Assembly (NCBI GenBank): GCA_035944555.1
Contig: DASZAY010000003.1
Location: 186,001 to 250,000, forward strand
Source of the DNA: CADCWK01 sp035944555
GTDB taxonomy: Bacteria; Chloroflexota; Chloroflexia; Thermomicrobiales; UBA6265
DNA: 64,000 nucleotides
Direction of reading: 5' to 3'
A program made the position numbers and the translations under genes. Each line of letters begins with the position of its first letter. Within the stretch, counting starts at the first letter, position 1. The notes under the pieces were generated by a model that made no database searches, was not told where the DNA came from, and worked only from the letters and a program-made list of their open reading frames with translations. Of the stretch, positions 35,211 through 44,873 are shown in pieces.

Positions 35211-36644
35211 ATGGTGATACCCGATCAGGTCCCGTCCGGTTCCACTCATCGACCGGTCAGCATGTCCCGGCCAATCCTCCTGCTCGTGCTGACTGTCTGC
35301 GCCATCCAGTTGGTCGATGTGCTGAGCACGACAATCGTGATCGTCGCGCTGCCGGCGATGCAGTCCGATCTCAATCTCACGGATGGGATGCGGGACCAGG
35401 TCGCCGCCGTCTATGCCCTGCTGTTCGGCGCGCTGTTGCTGCTGGCCGGTCGCCTCTCGGACCGGTTCGGCCCGCGCCGGCTGTTCATGGCGGGCCTGGT
35501 CGCGTTCGGGCTGGGATCGCTGATCGGCGGATTGGCACCGGGCGGCGAGATCCTGATCGCCGGTCGTGCCATCCAGGGGATCGGCGCGGCGCTGAGCGTC
35601 CCGGCGGCGCTGGCGATGATCACCGCCGCGTTGCCGGACGGGCCGGATCGGACCCGGGTCCTGGGCTGGTGGGCCGCGGCCGGTGCGGCGGGCGGTGCCG
35701 CCGGGTTCGCGCTTGGTGGGATGGTGACCGACGCCCTGGGGTGGCGCTGGACCATGCTGGCCAACGTTCCCCCGGTGATCGTGGCGCTCATCGTCATCGC
35801 GCTGATCCCGCCGGTGTCCCATGAACCGGCGTCGGATCGCGTCCCGGCCCGCCAGGCCGTGGCCCTGACGGGCGGAATGCTCCTGCTCATCTTCGGGCTG
35901 ACCGAGGGACAGGCGGTTGGGCTGGACCTGCTCCGCGTGCTGCTTCCGGTCGTCGTGGGCGTTGCGCTGCTGGGGCTGTTCGCGCATGGCGAGCGTGGCC
36001 GGGGACCACTGGTCGCCGCCGCGGCCTGGCGGGACCGGGCACTGGTCGTCGGATCGCTGGCCGGGGCGGCGCTGACGTTCACGACCAGCGCTGGGGCCGT
36101 CCTGCTCACGCTCTGGCTCCAGGCGCAGGCGGGATTGTCGGCTTCGGCGGCCGGGTGGGCGCTGGCGCCATTCAGCGTTGCGGTCGTCGTCGGCGCCACG
36201 GTTGGGTCACGGCTGGTCACGCGCCTCGGAGCGACGCGCCCGCTGGCATGGGGGCTCGCCACCGTGGCGCTCGCCCATTGCCTGCATGCCGGCGCGCTGG
36301 GGCTCGGCTCGGTCCCGCTGGTCGTTGGGGGGATGGTCGTCTCCGGCGCCGGACTGGGCGTGGCGACGGTCGCGTCAACGGCGCTGGGACTCTCCCGGGT
36401 CGACCCGGAGACGAGCGGCGTCGCGTCTGGGCTGCTGAACGCGACCGCCCGGGTCGGGACGGCTCTCGGGATCGCCTGTTACGGCATCCTCGCCGCCGCT
36501 GGTCGGGAATGGGCCCTGGATCAAGCCGGAGACGCGACGGTGTTCGGCTACGTCCTCGCCCATCTCGTCGGCGTGGTGGTCCTGGTCGCGATGATCGTTG
36601 GGTCCCGGCGAGGGAGATCTGAGTCCCGACGCTTAGCCGGATGA
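35211..36644 (+). CDS. MFS transporter, DHA2 drug-exporter-like
   Basis: A 477-residue protein with 12-14 hydrophobic helices. The first is PILLLVLTVCAIQLVDVLSTTIVIVALP, whose D and IVIVALP match motif D1 of DHA2 exporters; motif A is GRLSDRFGPRRLF and motif C-like glycines are in GAAGGAAGFALGG. ATG 35211 has GAGGGAG eight bases upstream; the TTG at 35187 inside the operator is rejected. Probably a proton-driven exporter of small molecules. It is likely controlled by the divergent LacI regulator, an unusual pairing for a DHA2 exporter since LacI proteins mostly sense sugars. Its last 12 bases overlap the end of a decayed immunity-like gene. Confidence 0.92.
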   Translation: MVIPDQVPSGSTHRPVSMSRPILLLVLTVCAIQLVDVLSTTIVIVALPAMQSDLNLTDGMRDQVAAVYALLFGALLLLAGRLSDRFGPRRLFMAGLVAFGLGSLIGGLAPGGEILIAGRAIQGIGAALSVPAALAMITAALPDGPDRTRVLGWWAAAGAAGGAAGFALGGMVTDALGWRWTMLANVPPVIVALIVIALIPPVSHEPASDRVPARQAVALTGGMLLLIFGLTEGQAVGLDLLRVLLPVVVGVALLGLFAHGERGRGPLVAAAAWRDRALVVGSLAGAALTFTTSAGAVLLTLWLQAQAGLSASAAGWALAPFSVAVVVGATVGSRLVTRLGATRPLAWGLATVALAHCLHAGALGLGSVPLVVGGMVVSGAGLGVATVASTALGLSRVDPETSGVASGLLNATARVGTALGIACYGILAAAGREWALDQAGDATVFGYVLAHLVGVVVLVAMIVGSRRGRSESRRLAG

Positions 36645-37138
36645 GCGCAGGACAGTATCGAGGGCGCTGACTAGTTGGTCGACCTGGTTCCTGCCTGGTG
36701 CTCGCGCCGGGTATCGCCGAAGCACATCGACCACCGTCGGACTGGCGCGCTGCCGCGCCATGGCGATCGCGTGGCGTCCCGCCTCGGGGTCATCACCGGC
36801 CGGGATCTCGGCGACCCGCGCCGCGCAGGCGGCCGCAGGGTGTGGCCGATCTGATGCCCCTTCGCGATTGGGTGAAGGTAGGCGGCCGACGCGGCGTCCC
36901 CGGCGACGCTGGCGGCGAGCCGGGGCACCTCACTGGTCGCACTCGCCGCGGCGCGGTGCGCGTCGATGGACGTGATCCGCTGCAGCCTGGTCCGGTTCGC
37001 CCCGTTGACGAACAGCCATGCGGCGTCGAGCGCCGCGCGCGGCCGGAGATCGTCCGGTTACGCCGCCGCGAAGCACGGATAGATCTCCTCCCCGCTCTCG
37101 ACGACGTACCTCACGACCTCGCGGAGCTCGTCCATCAT
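36633..37138 (-). pseudogene. Imm5-like putative immunity protein, inactivated by stop and frameshift
   Basis: Reading the minus strand from about 37138 gives MMDELREVVRYVVESGEEIYP, an in-frame TAA at 37058-37060, then in the same frame PDDLRPRAALDAAWLFVNG and SEVPRLAASVAGDAASAAYLHP. Near 36848, after KGHQIGHTL, the frame shifts by one base, and the match resumes as AACAARVAEIPAGDDPEAG, GRHAIAMARQRASPTVVDVL, and on to TAA at 36633. Together these make one protein of the alanine-rich Imm5-like (putative immunity protein) family, broken twice. The two lesions could be sequencing errors, but two different ones in 500 bases suggest decay. It fills most of the 36645-37331 gap. Confidence 0.7.
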
Positions 37139-37331
37139 CAGCTCGAAGTGCCGGACACGGTCGTCACCGGGCTTGCCCTCCTGAGGGCGTGATCTGGTGA
37201 GAGTGCGGCGGGCAAGGTGCCGCTTCCAACGCCAGTCGGAAAAGGCCGAAAAAGGCCGGAGGGCCACGCCGAGTGAACGGCGTGGCCCTCCAGTTGGGCG
37301 CGTCAGGTGTGGTTGTCGCGCCCGGCGCGGA

Positions 37332-38960
<1,629 letters not shown>

Positions 38961-39062
38961 TGCGGACTCCTGTGGCTAGTTGGTGCGTGTGGGGAATCGT
39001 AAAAGGGGGCGGGACAGGCAGCCGGTGCGGGCGGGAGCCTGGCACATCGGCGAGCCGGATCC

Positions 39063-39377
39063 CTAGGCGGTGATGACGGCGAGGATGTCCTTCTCGGAGA
39101 GGATGATCAGATCCTCGTCCTCGAGCTTGAACTCCGTGCCGGCGTACTTGGCGAACAGGACGTTGTCGCCAACGCTGACGTCGAGAGCGATGCGCTCACC
39201 GTCGTCATCCTTGCGCCCCTCGCCAACGGCAACGACCGTGCCGCGCTGCGGCTTCTCCTTGGCCGTGTCCGGGACGATGATGCCGCCGCGGGTGACTTCC
39301 TCTCGCCCGGCCGGCTTGACGACCAGCTTGTCGGCGAGCGGCTTGAGCTTGCTGGCGACGTCGACGGTCTCAGCCAT
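39063..39377 (-). CDS. groES: Co-chaperonin GroES (10 kDa)
   Basis: A 104-residue protein, normal for the family. KLKPLADKLVVKPAGREEVTRGGIIVPDTAKEKPQRGTV covers the roof and the mobile loop (GREEVTRGGIIVPD), and VGDNVLFAKYAGTEFKLEDEDLIIL is the conserved second half. ATG 39377 follows AGGAGG at a good distance; the longer frame to 39536 would run into the regulatory region. It caps the GroEL ring. It is the first gene of the groESL operon with a ~150-base leader behind CIRCE. Confidence 0.98.
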   Translation of the reverse strand: MAETVDVASKLKPLADKLVVKPAGREEVTRGGIIVPDTAKEKPQRGTVVAVGEGRKDDDGERIALDVSVGDNVLFAKYAGTEFKLEDEDLIILSEKDILAVITA

Positions 39378-39529
39378 GCTGAATCCTCCTGAAATACCTG
39401 CACGATGCAGCGATGCATACCGCCGTGCTCGTCTGTTCGAGGCACGGCTGGTTCGAACCGTGGTGCCTGGGCGCCACCGCCGTGTGAACGCGTGTATGCC
39501 CGTACCGAGAGGAGAGATTAGCACAGGGT

Positions 39530-39556
39530 CTGGCACTCAACAAGGGGGAGTGCTAA
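39530..39556. promoter_or_regulatory. CIRCE element (HrcA-binding site) of groESL
   Basis: CTGGCACTC at 39530-39538, nine bases, then GAGTGCTAA at 39548-39556. The consensus is TTAGCACTC-N9-GAGTGCTAA, so the right arm is perfect and the left arm has two changes (C for T, G for A). It lies ~150 bases before groES and predicts heat-shock control by HrcA, whose gene is not in this window. The remainder of the 39378-39811 gap shows a leader hairpin (39441-39467) and no gene. Confidence 0.9.
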
Positions 39557-39811
39557 CGAATTGCTGGCTCCGGATTGCAACTCGTCCCCCATCCCGGCTC
39601 CACCGGAAGCCGACTGCGGTAGCCAGACCAGCACCGGCGGATACTCGCCGGCCCCGGGACCGCATCATACGGATGCGTCGTTGACTCACGATGAATCTGC
39701 ATGAAGATCAGCAGCGTTGGCCATGCGTATGCGTCACCTCTGGTTCACGGGCCCAGTTCCCGGGAAGTTGCCGGGCCGGCGAAGGGCCATGCGATACAAG
39801 GAGACAGCTAC

Positions 39812-40255
39812 ATGACCCCACGGGATCCCATGACAAGCGGCTCGGGCCAGGCGGGGACGTCGCGGGCCGACCAGTTCAACCAGTCCGCCGATCAGGCCCA
39901 GGAGAAGCTGGGTCAGGCCAGGGACAAGGCCGCCGAGGTCAAGGACCAGATGACGAGCAAGGTGTCCGACGTCAGGGAGCAGGCGACCGCAAAGTCCGAT
40001 CAGGGCCTCGACCAGGCGTCGCAGGGTCTGGGGCAGGCGGCTGATCTCGTCCGGAAGCAGGCGGAAGGCGACGGGCCGGTCCCGGCGCAGGCGGCGATGG
40101 TCGCCGACCGGCTGGAGCAGGCGTCCTCCTATTTCAAGGACAAGAACACCAACGAGATCGTCAGTGATCTCGAGACGTTCGTCCGCAGCAAGCCGATGGA
40201 GTCGGTCGTCGGCGCCGTCGCGATCGGGTTCGTCCTGGCCAAGATCCTCCGGTAG
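39812..40255 (+). CDS. Helical, membrane-anchored DUF883/CsbD-like protein
   Basis: A 147-residue protein. ATG 39812 follows AAGGAG. Residues ~20-80 are a long Gln/Lys/Asp/Ala amphipathic helix (SADQAQEKLGQARDKAAEVK, MTSKVSDVREQATAK) with heptad-like repeats. The C-terminus RSKPMESVVGAVAIGFVLAKILR is a short glycine-containing membrane segment ending in a basic residue, as in DUF883 (ElaB/YqjD-like) proteins. These coat the inner membrane and are linked to stress in other bacteria. It is first of four same-strand genes at 39812-41953 that share this helix-plus-anchor plan. Confidence 0.75.
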   Translation: MTPRDPMTSGSGQAGTSRADQFNQSADQAQEKLGQARDKAAEVKDQMTSKVSDVREQATAKSDQGLDQASQGLGQAADLVRKQAEGDGPVPAQAAMVADRLEQASSYFKDKNTNEIVSDLETFVRSKPMESVVGAVAIGFVLAKILR

Positions 40256-40291
40256 TCCGGATCGAGACGCCAGCACGGCGAGGAGCGACCG

Positions 40292-40750
40292 ATGGATCGG
40301 ATACAGCAGGCGGCCGACGGCTCCCGGAGACCGGACAACACCCAGCCGGATACGGGTCACCGGAACGAATCGGTCAGTGAACTCATCGGTGGGGTGATCG
40401 GCGACATCCAGGGCCTGGTCCGGGGCGAGATCCGGCTGGCAAAGACCGAGATCCAGGAAAGCGCCGGCATCGCCGCGCGTGGGATCGGGATGCTGGTTGC
40501 CGCGGCCCTCATTGGGCTGATCGGCTTCACCTTTCTCATGCTCGCGCTTGTCGAGGTCCTGGACGAGTGGCTGCCCCGCTGGGGCGCGGCCGGGGCCGTC
40601 GCCCTGGGACTGATCATCATCGCGGTGATCCTGGCCCTGGTCGGCAAGTCGAAGCTGAGCGGCGACGCGCTCCGACCGGACCAGACGATGGCCAGCCTCG
40701 AGGAGGACAAGCAATGGGCGAATCAGCAAGTCAAATCCGTCAAGAACTAG
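40292..40750 (+). CDS. Phage-holin-3_6 / Holin-X-like membrane protein
   Basis: A 152-residue protein with ESVSELIGGVIGDIQGLVRGEIRLAKTEIQ followed by a two-helix hairpin (~65-90 and ~98-118, GMLVAAALIGLIGFTFLMLALVEVL and AGAVALGLIIIAVILALVG). This is the layout of the Actinobacterial Holin-X / YqjE group, which despite its name is generally chromosomal and sits next to DUF3618 and DUF883 genes, as here. ATG 40292 has GAGGAGCGACCG before it. Its last 37 bases overlap the start of the next gene, implying coupled translation. Confidence 0.82.
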   Translation: MDRIQQAADGSRRPDNTQPDTGHRNESVSELIGGVIGDIQGLVRGEIRLAKTEIQESAGIAARGIGMLVAAALIGLIGFTFLMLALVEVLDEWLPRWGAAGAVALGLIIIAVILALVGKSKLSGDALRPDQTMASLEEDKQWANQQVKSVKN

Positions 40751-41205
40751 ACCAGTACCGCGATTCGGCGGCGGAACGCCTGGCCGAGATCGAGGATCGG
40801 GTCGGCAACGTGACCGACGAGGCTCGACACGTTGTCGAAGACGTGCAGACGCAGGTTCAGACGCAGGTCAAGGAGACGACGGAGCAGATCCGTCAGACAT
40901 TCGATATCAAGCACCAGATGTCGGAGAACCCGCTCGTTGCCGTGGGCGCGGGTCTGCTGGCCGGATTCATCCTTGGCGGTGGCCTGTCGGGTGGCGGTGG
41001 GTCCCGCTCCTACCAGGGCGGGTACCGGTCGCAGTCCGGTATCGGAGCCCACCTCAATCGGACTGTCCGTGAGTCGGCACGGTCCTCCGGGCTGAACGAC
41101 ACGCTGTCGGCGGCCGGGTCCGCCCTTTCCAAGCAGTTGATGGGGTCGGTTCGTGCCAACGTCGACCAGCATCGGCAGGAGAGTCTCAATGACCCAGCGC
41201 GATGA
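40714..41205 (+). CDS. DUF3618-like membrane-anchored helical protein
   Basis: A 163-residue protein starting at ATG 40714 with AGGAGG inside the preceding coding region. The start ESASQIRQELDQYRDSAAERLAEIEDRV matches the DUF3618 pattern (x-PEQIRxEIExTRxxLA). A long helix rich in Glu/Gln/Val follows, then NPLVAVGAGLLAGFILGGGLSGGG, one glycine-zipper membrane segment, then a Gly/Ser/Tyr-rich tail and another amphipathic helix. It overlaps both neighbours (37 and 17 bases). The role is unknown; the family is associated with envelope integrity under stress. Confidence 0.78.
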   Translation: MGESASQIRQELDQYRDSAAERLAEIEDRVGNVTDEARHVVEDVQTQVQTQVKETTEQIRQTFDIKHQMSENPLVAVGAGLLAGFILGGGLSGGGGSRSYQGGYRSQSGIGAHLNRTVRESARSSGLNDTLSAAGSALSKQLMGSVRANVDQHRQESLNDPAR

Positions 41206-41953
41206 TCGCCTACGGCCGCTGTCCGGCAACGAGTCCCTTTTCGATGATCCGATGTTGCCGTCCGATAGCAGCAGCATGAACGGCGCGACGACGGGGACCG
41301 GCGCGATGGCGACGCCCGTCGGGTCAGGTTCGACGCTGGCCGGGATCGACGATCCGACGGGTGAGCAGGCCTTCCGGTCCAGCCTCGCTGCTGTGGCCAG
41401 CGGGTCCGGCGCCTCGCAGGGGAGCGGCAGCATGTCGTCCGGCGGTGCGTCATCCGGTGGCGGTCAGTCGGACGATTCGGGCGGGTCGAGCCTGCCGATC
41501 CCCGACCCCGGTGAGGCTGTCTCGGCGGTCAAGTCCGGCGGCAGCCACGCGATGAGCCAGGCCAACGGCTGGATCAAGGAGCATCCTCTCGTCGCGGTCG
41601 GGCTCGGCCTGGTCGGTGGGATCATCCTGGGCTCTCGGGGTGGCGGTGAGCATCACCACCACTACGGTTCCCATGGCGACCAGGGCGGAAACTCCTATCA
41701 GGGCGGGTCGCAGGGTCAGTCCGGCGGCGGACTGGGCGGAGGTCTGATGCACCTCGCGCAGCAGAGCGGCCTGCTCGACAACCTGTCGGGTGCCGCTGAC
41801 CGCGCCCTGCAGATCGCCAACGAGCAGGTGAGCGGCGTGGTGCGGCAGTACGTGCCGGACTTCGACCAGCACCTCGAAGAGAAGCGCAGTTCCACGAGCC
41901 AGGGTGCCGGTCAGATCCGGTCAGGCGCAGCGGGACCGACGACCCGGAGCTAA
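41189..41953 (+). CDS. Gly/Ser-rich protein with a single glycine-zipper membrane segment
   Basis: A 254-residue protein. ATG 41189 follows AGGAGAG and lies within the end of the previous gene. The first ~125 residues are disordered (Ser, Gly, Ala, Asp). HPLVAVGLGLVGGIILGSRGGG at ~140-165 repeats the anchor of the upstream protein (NPLVAVGAGLLAGFILGGG). A histidine cluster (EHHHHYG) and a GGNSYQGGSQGQSGGG stretch follow, then an amphipathic helix (LLDNLSGAADRALQIANEQV). No named family beyond a DUF883-like anchor is recognised. It closes the four-gene unit, just before a terminator. Confidence 0.72.
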   Translation: MTQRDDRLRPLSGNESLFDDPMLPSDSSSMNGATTGTGAMATPVGSGSTLAGIDDPTGEQAFRSSLAAVASGSGASQGSGSMSSGGASSGGGQSDDSGGSSLPIPDPGEAVSAVKSGGSHAMSQANGWIKEHPLVAVGLGLVGGIILGSRGGGEHHHHYGSHGDQGGNSYQGGSQGQSGGGLGGGLMHLAQQSGLLDNLSGAADRALQIANEQVSGVVRQYVPDFDQHLEEKRSSTSQGAGQIRSGAAGPTTRS

Positions 41954-41979
41954 TCACTCCCAACGATGTCTGTTACCCG

Positions 41980-42023
41980 ACGAGCACCGGAGGCGCCCAC
42001 GATGGGCAACCTCCGGTGCTCGT
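41980..42023 (+). terminator. Terminator after the four-gene helical membrane-protein operon
   Basis: Arms ACGAGCACCGGAGG (41980-41993) and its complement (42010-42023), with an inner GCCCA/TGGGC stem, followed by CTCGTTTTCG. It has a short U-tract, better than most hairpins in this window. Confidence 0.8.
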
Positions 42024-42294
42024 CTCGTTTTCGCAGGGCATTCAGCGCCAGTCGCGCGATGTCTGGCACCGGACCATGACAGGGACGCGGACCGGGAACT
42101 GGATGGGGTGGTACGGATCGTGAATACATGTGATTCAACATCAACCATGTGGATGGTTTGATGGTATTGCGGTGGTATTGCACGTGACGCGATACCCCCG
42201 GTACTGACCGGATCCGCGAACGTTGGCCGGCTTCGGCTCGATCCCGGCATCCGGACGAATGAACTGGCCCCGTTGCCAGTAACAGGAGGTCCCC
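42024..42294. other. Intergenic leader of the DUF892 gene
   Basis: Together with the terminator this fills the 340-base gap 41954-42294. It holds an AT-rich patch unusual for the window, with an inverted repeat around 42138-42161 (CATCAACCAT then ATGGTTTGATG) and a direct repeat GGTATTGC at 42163 and 42174. It may carry the promoter of the DUF892 gene; no gene seen. Confidence 0.4.
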
Positions 42295-42813
42295 ATGACA
42301 GCTCAGGACATCCAGAACATGCCGATGCAGACCCCGACGGACTTGTTCGCGCACAAGCTCTCCGACATCCGGAGCGCTGAGGACATCCTCGCTCAGGTCC
42401 TGCAGCAGGCCGAAGGGCTGGTCCAGGATCCGCAGCTCAAGCAGGACATCCACACCCACTATCAGGAGACGATCCAGCAGGGACAGGTGATCGACCAGAT
42501 CTTCGAGACCATGGGTCTGCCGCAACACCCTGTCACCTGCCATGCGGCAGCTGGACTGCAGCAGAGCCTGAAGGACGGCATGAGCGCCAATCCCTCGCCG
42601 GAAGTTCTCCAGGGGCTGATCGTCGGTGGGCTCTCGGAGTCCGAGGGTCTGGAGATCGCGGCCTACGAGGGCCTGATCACCAAGGCGCAGGCGATGGGAC
42701 AGGATCAGGTCGTCTCCCTGCTCCAGCAGAATCTCCAGCAGGAGCAGACCGCGGCCGGGAAGATGAAGGCGGCCGGTGAAAAGCTGGCCAGGCAGATGGC
42801 CTCAGCCAGCTAG
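42295..42813 (+). CDS. DUF892 (YciE/YciF-type) ferritin-like protein
   Basis: A 172-residue four-helix protein. TPTDLFAHKLSDIRSAEDILAQVLQQ is the conserved first helix of DUF892, and SESEGLEIAAYEGLITKAQAMG the later helix with Glu and a potential di-iron or ligand site. HPVTCHAAAGLQQSLKDG lies between. ATG 42295 follows CAGGAGG. Related YciE/YciF proteins are induced by osmotic or envelope stress; enzymatic activity is unproven. Placement right behind the DUF883/Holin-X/DUF3618 genes suggests a common stress role, though a terminator and its own leader separate it. Confidence 0.88.
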   Translation: MTAQDIQNMPMQTPTDLFAHKLSDIRSAEDILAQVLQQAEGLVQDPQLKQDIHTHYQETIQQGQVIDQIFETMGLPQHPVTCHAAAGLQQSLKDGMSANPSPEVLQGLIVGGLSESEGLEIAAYEGLITKAQAMGQDQVVSLLQQNLQQEQTAAGKMKAAGEKLARQMASAS

Positions 42814-42901
42814 GGCGGTTGTCCAGCCGGGTCGTTCCAGGCCCGAACAGGAAACGAGTGAATCAGGGGAGCTGGTGACGATCAGCACCCTGTGCCAGGA
42901 C

Positions 42902-42943
42902 AGCACCGGCGGTCCGTCCCAAACGGGATGTGCCGCCGGTGCT
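42902..42943 (+). terminator. Terminator after the DUF892 gene
   Basis: Arms AGCACCGGCGG (42902-42912) and CCGCCGGTGCT (42933-42943) with an inner GTCCC-AAAC-GGGAT stem, followed by CTTTGTTG. The surrounding gap 42814-43137 also has a GCCCGC/GCGGGC hairpin (43095-43111) in the leader of the next gene and no further gene. Confidence 0.75.
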
Positions 42944-43137
42944 CTTTGTTGCAGCATGACGTGGGGACGACAGGCGCCCTGTTGTTCAATGCACGTTCGC
43001 CTCAACGGCACGGGCCTATGGCACCCGGTTTGCACCCTGCTGACCATTCCCGGGCGGTGCCTTTCGCATCCGGCCGGGCAATGGCAAAAACGCCGCCCGC
43101 TGTCTGCGGGCAGGCGCCTCCAGATACGGGAGCCGAT

Positions 43138-43371
43138 ATGACCGACCGCACCGACGCCAGCGCCGACGATTTCGATCCCAATGACGCCAGCCGCCACCCG
43201 GATAACCGGCTGGGCGGGACGATGGATGCCCCGCCAACCCCGTCCGCCGACACCTTCGCCCGCGAGATGGTCGGAGGTGAGGACGAGCCTGAACTCCCGA
43301 TCGTCGGCGAGGGCGAGGTCGACACCACGCCCGAACTTCCCACGCACGAGCATCGTGACGGGAGCGCCTGA
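43138..43371 (+). CDS. Small acidic hypothetical protein
   Basis: A 77-residue protein, strongly acidic and rich in Asp, Glu, Thr and Pro (TDRTDASADDFDPNDASRH, VGEGEVDTTPELPTHEHRD). ATG 43138 follows GGGAG. There is no signal, helix or cysteine; it is probably disordered. No family recognised. It is flanked by its own leader hairpin and by an aminotransferase gene 143 bases downstream on the same strand. Confidence 0.55.
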   Translation: MTDRTDASADDFDPNDASRHPDNRLGGTMDAPPTPSADTFAREMVGGEDEPELPIVGEGEVDTTPELPTHEHRDGSA

Positions 43372-43513
43372 CCACTGGTCCCGCCCACGTGATAGTCACC
43401 GAGCATGCCGCCCGGCCCACCATGGTGCCGGGCGGTGCCATGTGCGGGCCGTACAATGGGGACCCGAGGCCAGCCGGGCGGCCGCGCCGCCGACGCACCC
43501 TACCGAGGTCCCC

Positions 43514-44716
43514 ATGACGACCCAGCCAACCCAGCGGGCGACGACCGACCTGATCGCCGCCCGCGTTCGCGATCTCGCCCCCTCCCCGACCATCGCTGTC
43601 TCGGACAAGGCTCGCCAGCTCAAGGCGCAGGGCATCGACGTCATCGATCTCGGTGGCGGCGATCCGGACTTCATCACCCCGGCCCATATCCGCCAGGCGG
43701 CGGCCGACGCGATGAACAGTGGTGACACGCATTACGTCGCCTCGTCGGGGACCCCGGCATTCCGGAAGGCCATCGCCGCCAAGCTCCGGACGGACAATGG
43801 GCTGGAGTATGACGAAGCCACCGAGATCATCGTCACACCCGGCGCCAAGGCAGCGCTGTTCCAGGCGGCGCTGACTCTGATCGAGCCGGGTGTCGAAGTC
43901 CTGATCCTTGAGCCAGCCTGGGTGAGCTACGTCCCCATGGTCGAGATCGCCGGCGGTACTCCCGTCCCGGTTGGCCTCGACCCGGACGACAATTTCGCCA
44001 TCACCCGCGACAAGCTGGAGGCGGCGATCACCCCACGTACCCGCCAGATCTGGCTGAACTCCCCGAACAATCCGACAGGACGCGTCGTCACGGCCGGGGA
44101 ACTGGAGACGGTCGCCGCGGTCGCGCGAGAGCATGACCTGCTGGTCTTCGCCGACGAGATGTACGAGAAGATCGTCTATGACCGCCACCAGCACCTCAGC
44201 ATGGCCGCGCTGCCGGGCATGTTCGAGCGAACCCTGACCTTCAACGGGCTCTCCAAGGCCTACGCGATGACCGGCTGGCGACTGGGCTACGTCGCGGGGC
44301 CGGCCGCCCTGGTCAAGCAGATCGCCAAGGTTCACAGCCACTCGGTGACCTGCGCGACGTCCTTCGCCCAGGCTGGTGGCGTGGCGGCGCTGACCGGCGA
44401 TCAGGCCTTCATCGGCGACATGGTTTCGGCCTGGGATCGCCGCCGGCGGCTGATCGCGGAAGGGTTCAGCGCGATCAAGGGGCTTCATTGCCCGTTGCCG
44501 GAGGGGGCGTTCTACGGCATGGTCGACGCCCGCGAGACGGGGCTGGGGTCCGTGGAACTCTGCGACCGGATCCTGCAGGAGGCGCACGTCGCCGTGGTTC
44601 CGGGCGTGGCCTTTGGCGCGAGCGGCGAAGGGCACTTCCGCCTGTCGTTCGCGACCGATGATCAGTCGCTCCAGACCTCGATTGACCGGGTCGCCGCGTT
44701 ACTCGGCCGGCGCTAG
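43514..44716 (+). CDS. Pyridoxal-phosphate aminotransferase, class I (aspartate aminotransferase-like)
   Basis: A 400-residue fold-type I enzyme. The PLP lysine is Lys248 in FNGLSKAYAMTGWRLGY; SPNNPTGRV and VFADEMYEKIVYD bind the cofactor, and the substrate arginine is in GHFRLSFA. The N-terminus (SKAxQLKAQGIDVIDLGGGDPDF) is that of the aspartate/prephenate aminotransferase subgroup I-gamma. It transfers amino groups between aspartate or a related amino acid and 2-oxoglutarate. ATG 43514 follows GAGGTCCCC. It is followed by a very strong hairpin and has no pathway neighbours. Confidence 0.94.
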   Translation: MTTQPTQRATTDLIAARVRDLAPSPTIAVSDKARQLKAQGIDVIDLGGGDPDFITPAHIRQAAADAMNSGDTHYVASSGTPAFRKAIAAKLRTDNGLEYDEATEIIVTPGAKAALFQAALTLIEPGVEVLILEPAWVSYVPMVEIAGGTPVPVGLDPDDNFAITRDKLEAAITPRTRQIWLNSPNNPTGRVVTAGELETVAAVAREHDLLVFADEMYEKIVYDRHQHLSMAALPGMFERTLTFNGLSKAYAMTGWRLGYVAGPAALVKQIAKVHSHSVTCATSFAQAGGVAALTGDQAFIGDMVSAWDRRRRLIAEGFSAIKGLHCPLPEGAFYGMVDARETGLGSVELCDRILQEAHVAVVPGVAFGASGEGHFRLSFATDDQSLQTSIDRVAALLGRR

Positions 44717-44802
44717 GCCCTCCGACCGCCCGACGCCGTCTCCGCCCGGTGATGCTTCACCGTGAGGACTCGTCCCACTTGAAGCGCTCGCCCGCACCCC
44801 GG

Positions 44803-44860
44803 AACGGGAACAGACGACGCCCCGGCACGAGTTCGTGCCGGGGCGTCGTCTGTTCCCGTT
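44803..44860. terminator. 28-bp-arm perfect palindrome, bidirectional terminator
   Basis: Arms 44803-44830 and 44833-44860 are exact reverse complements with only GT between, the longest perfect hairpin in the window. It separates the convergent aminotransferase (ends 44716) and small membrane protein (ends 44874) genes. Confidence 0.8.
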
Positions 44861-44873
44861 CAACCAGGGACCG

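Noticed and set aside
39441..39467. tRNA-like T-arm (GGTTCGAACC) in the groESL leader
   Set aside because: Only a GGCAC/GTGCC hairpin with an inner GGTTC/GAACC; no acceptor, D or anticodon arms can be drawn around it.
40292..40750. Holin-like protein as sign of a prophage
   Set aside because: The Holin-X/YqjE-like group is usually chromosomal and its neighbours here are DUF883 and DUF3618 types; no phage gene is nearby.
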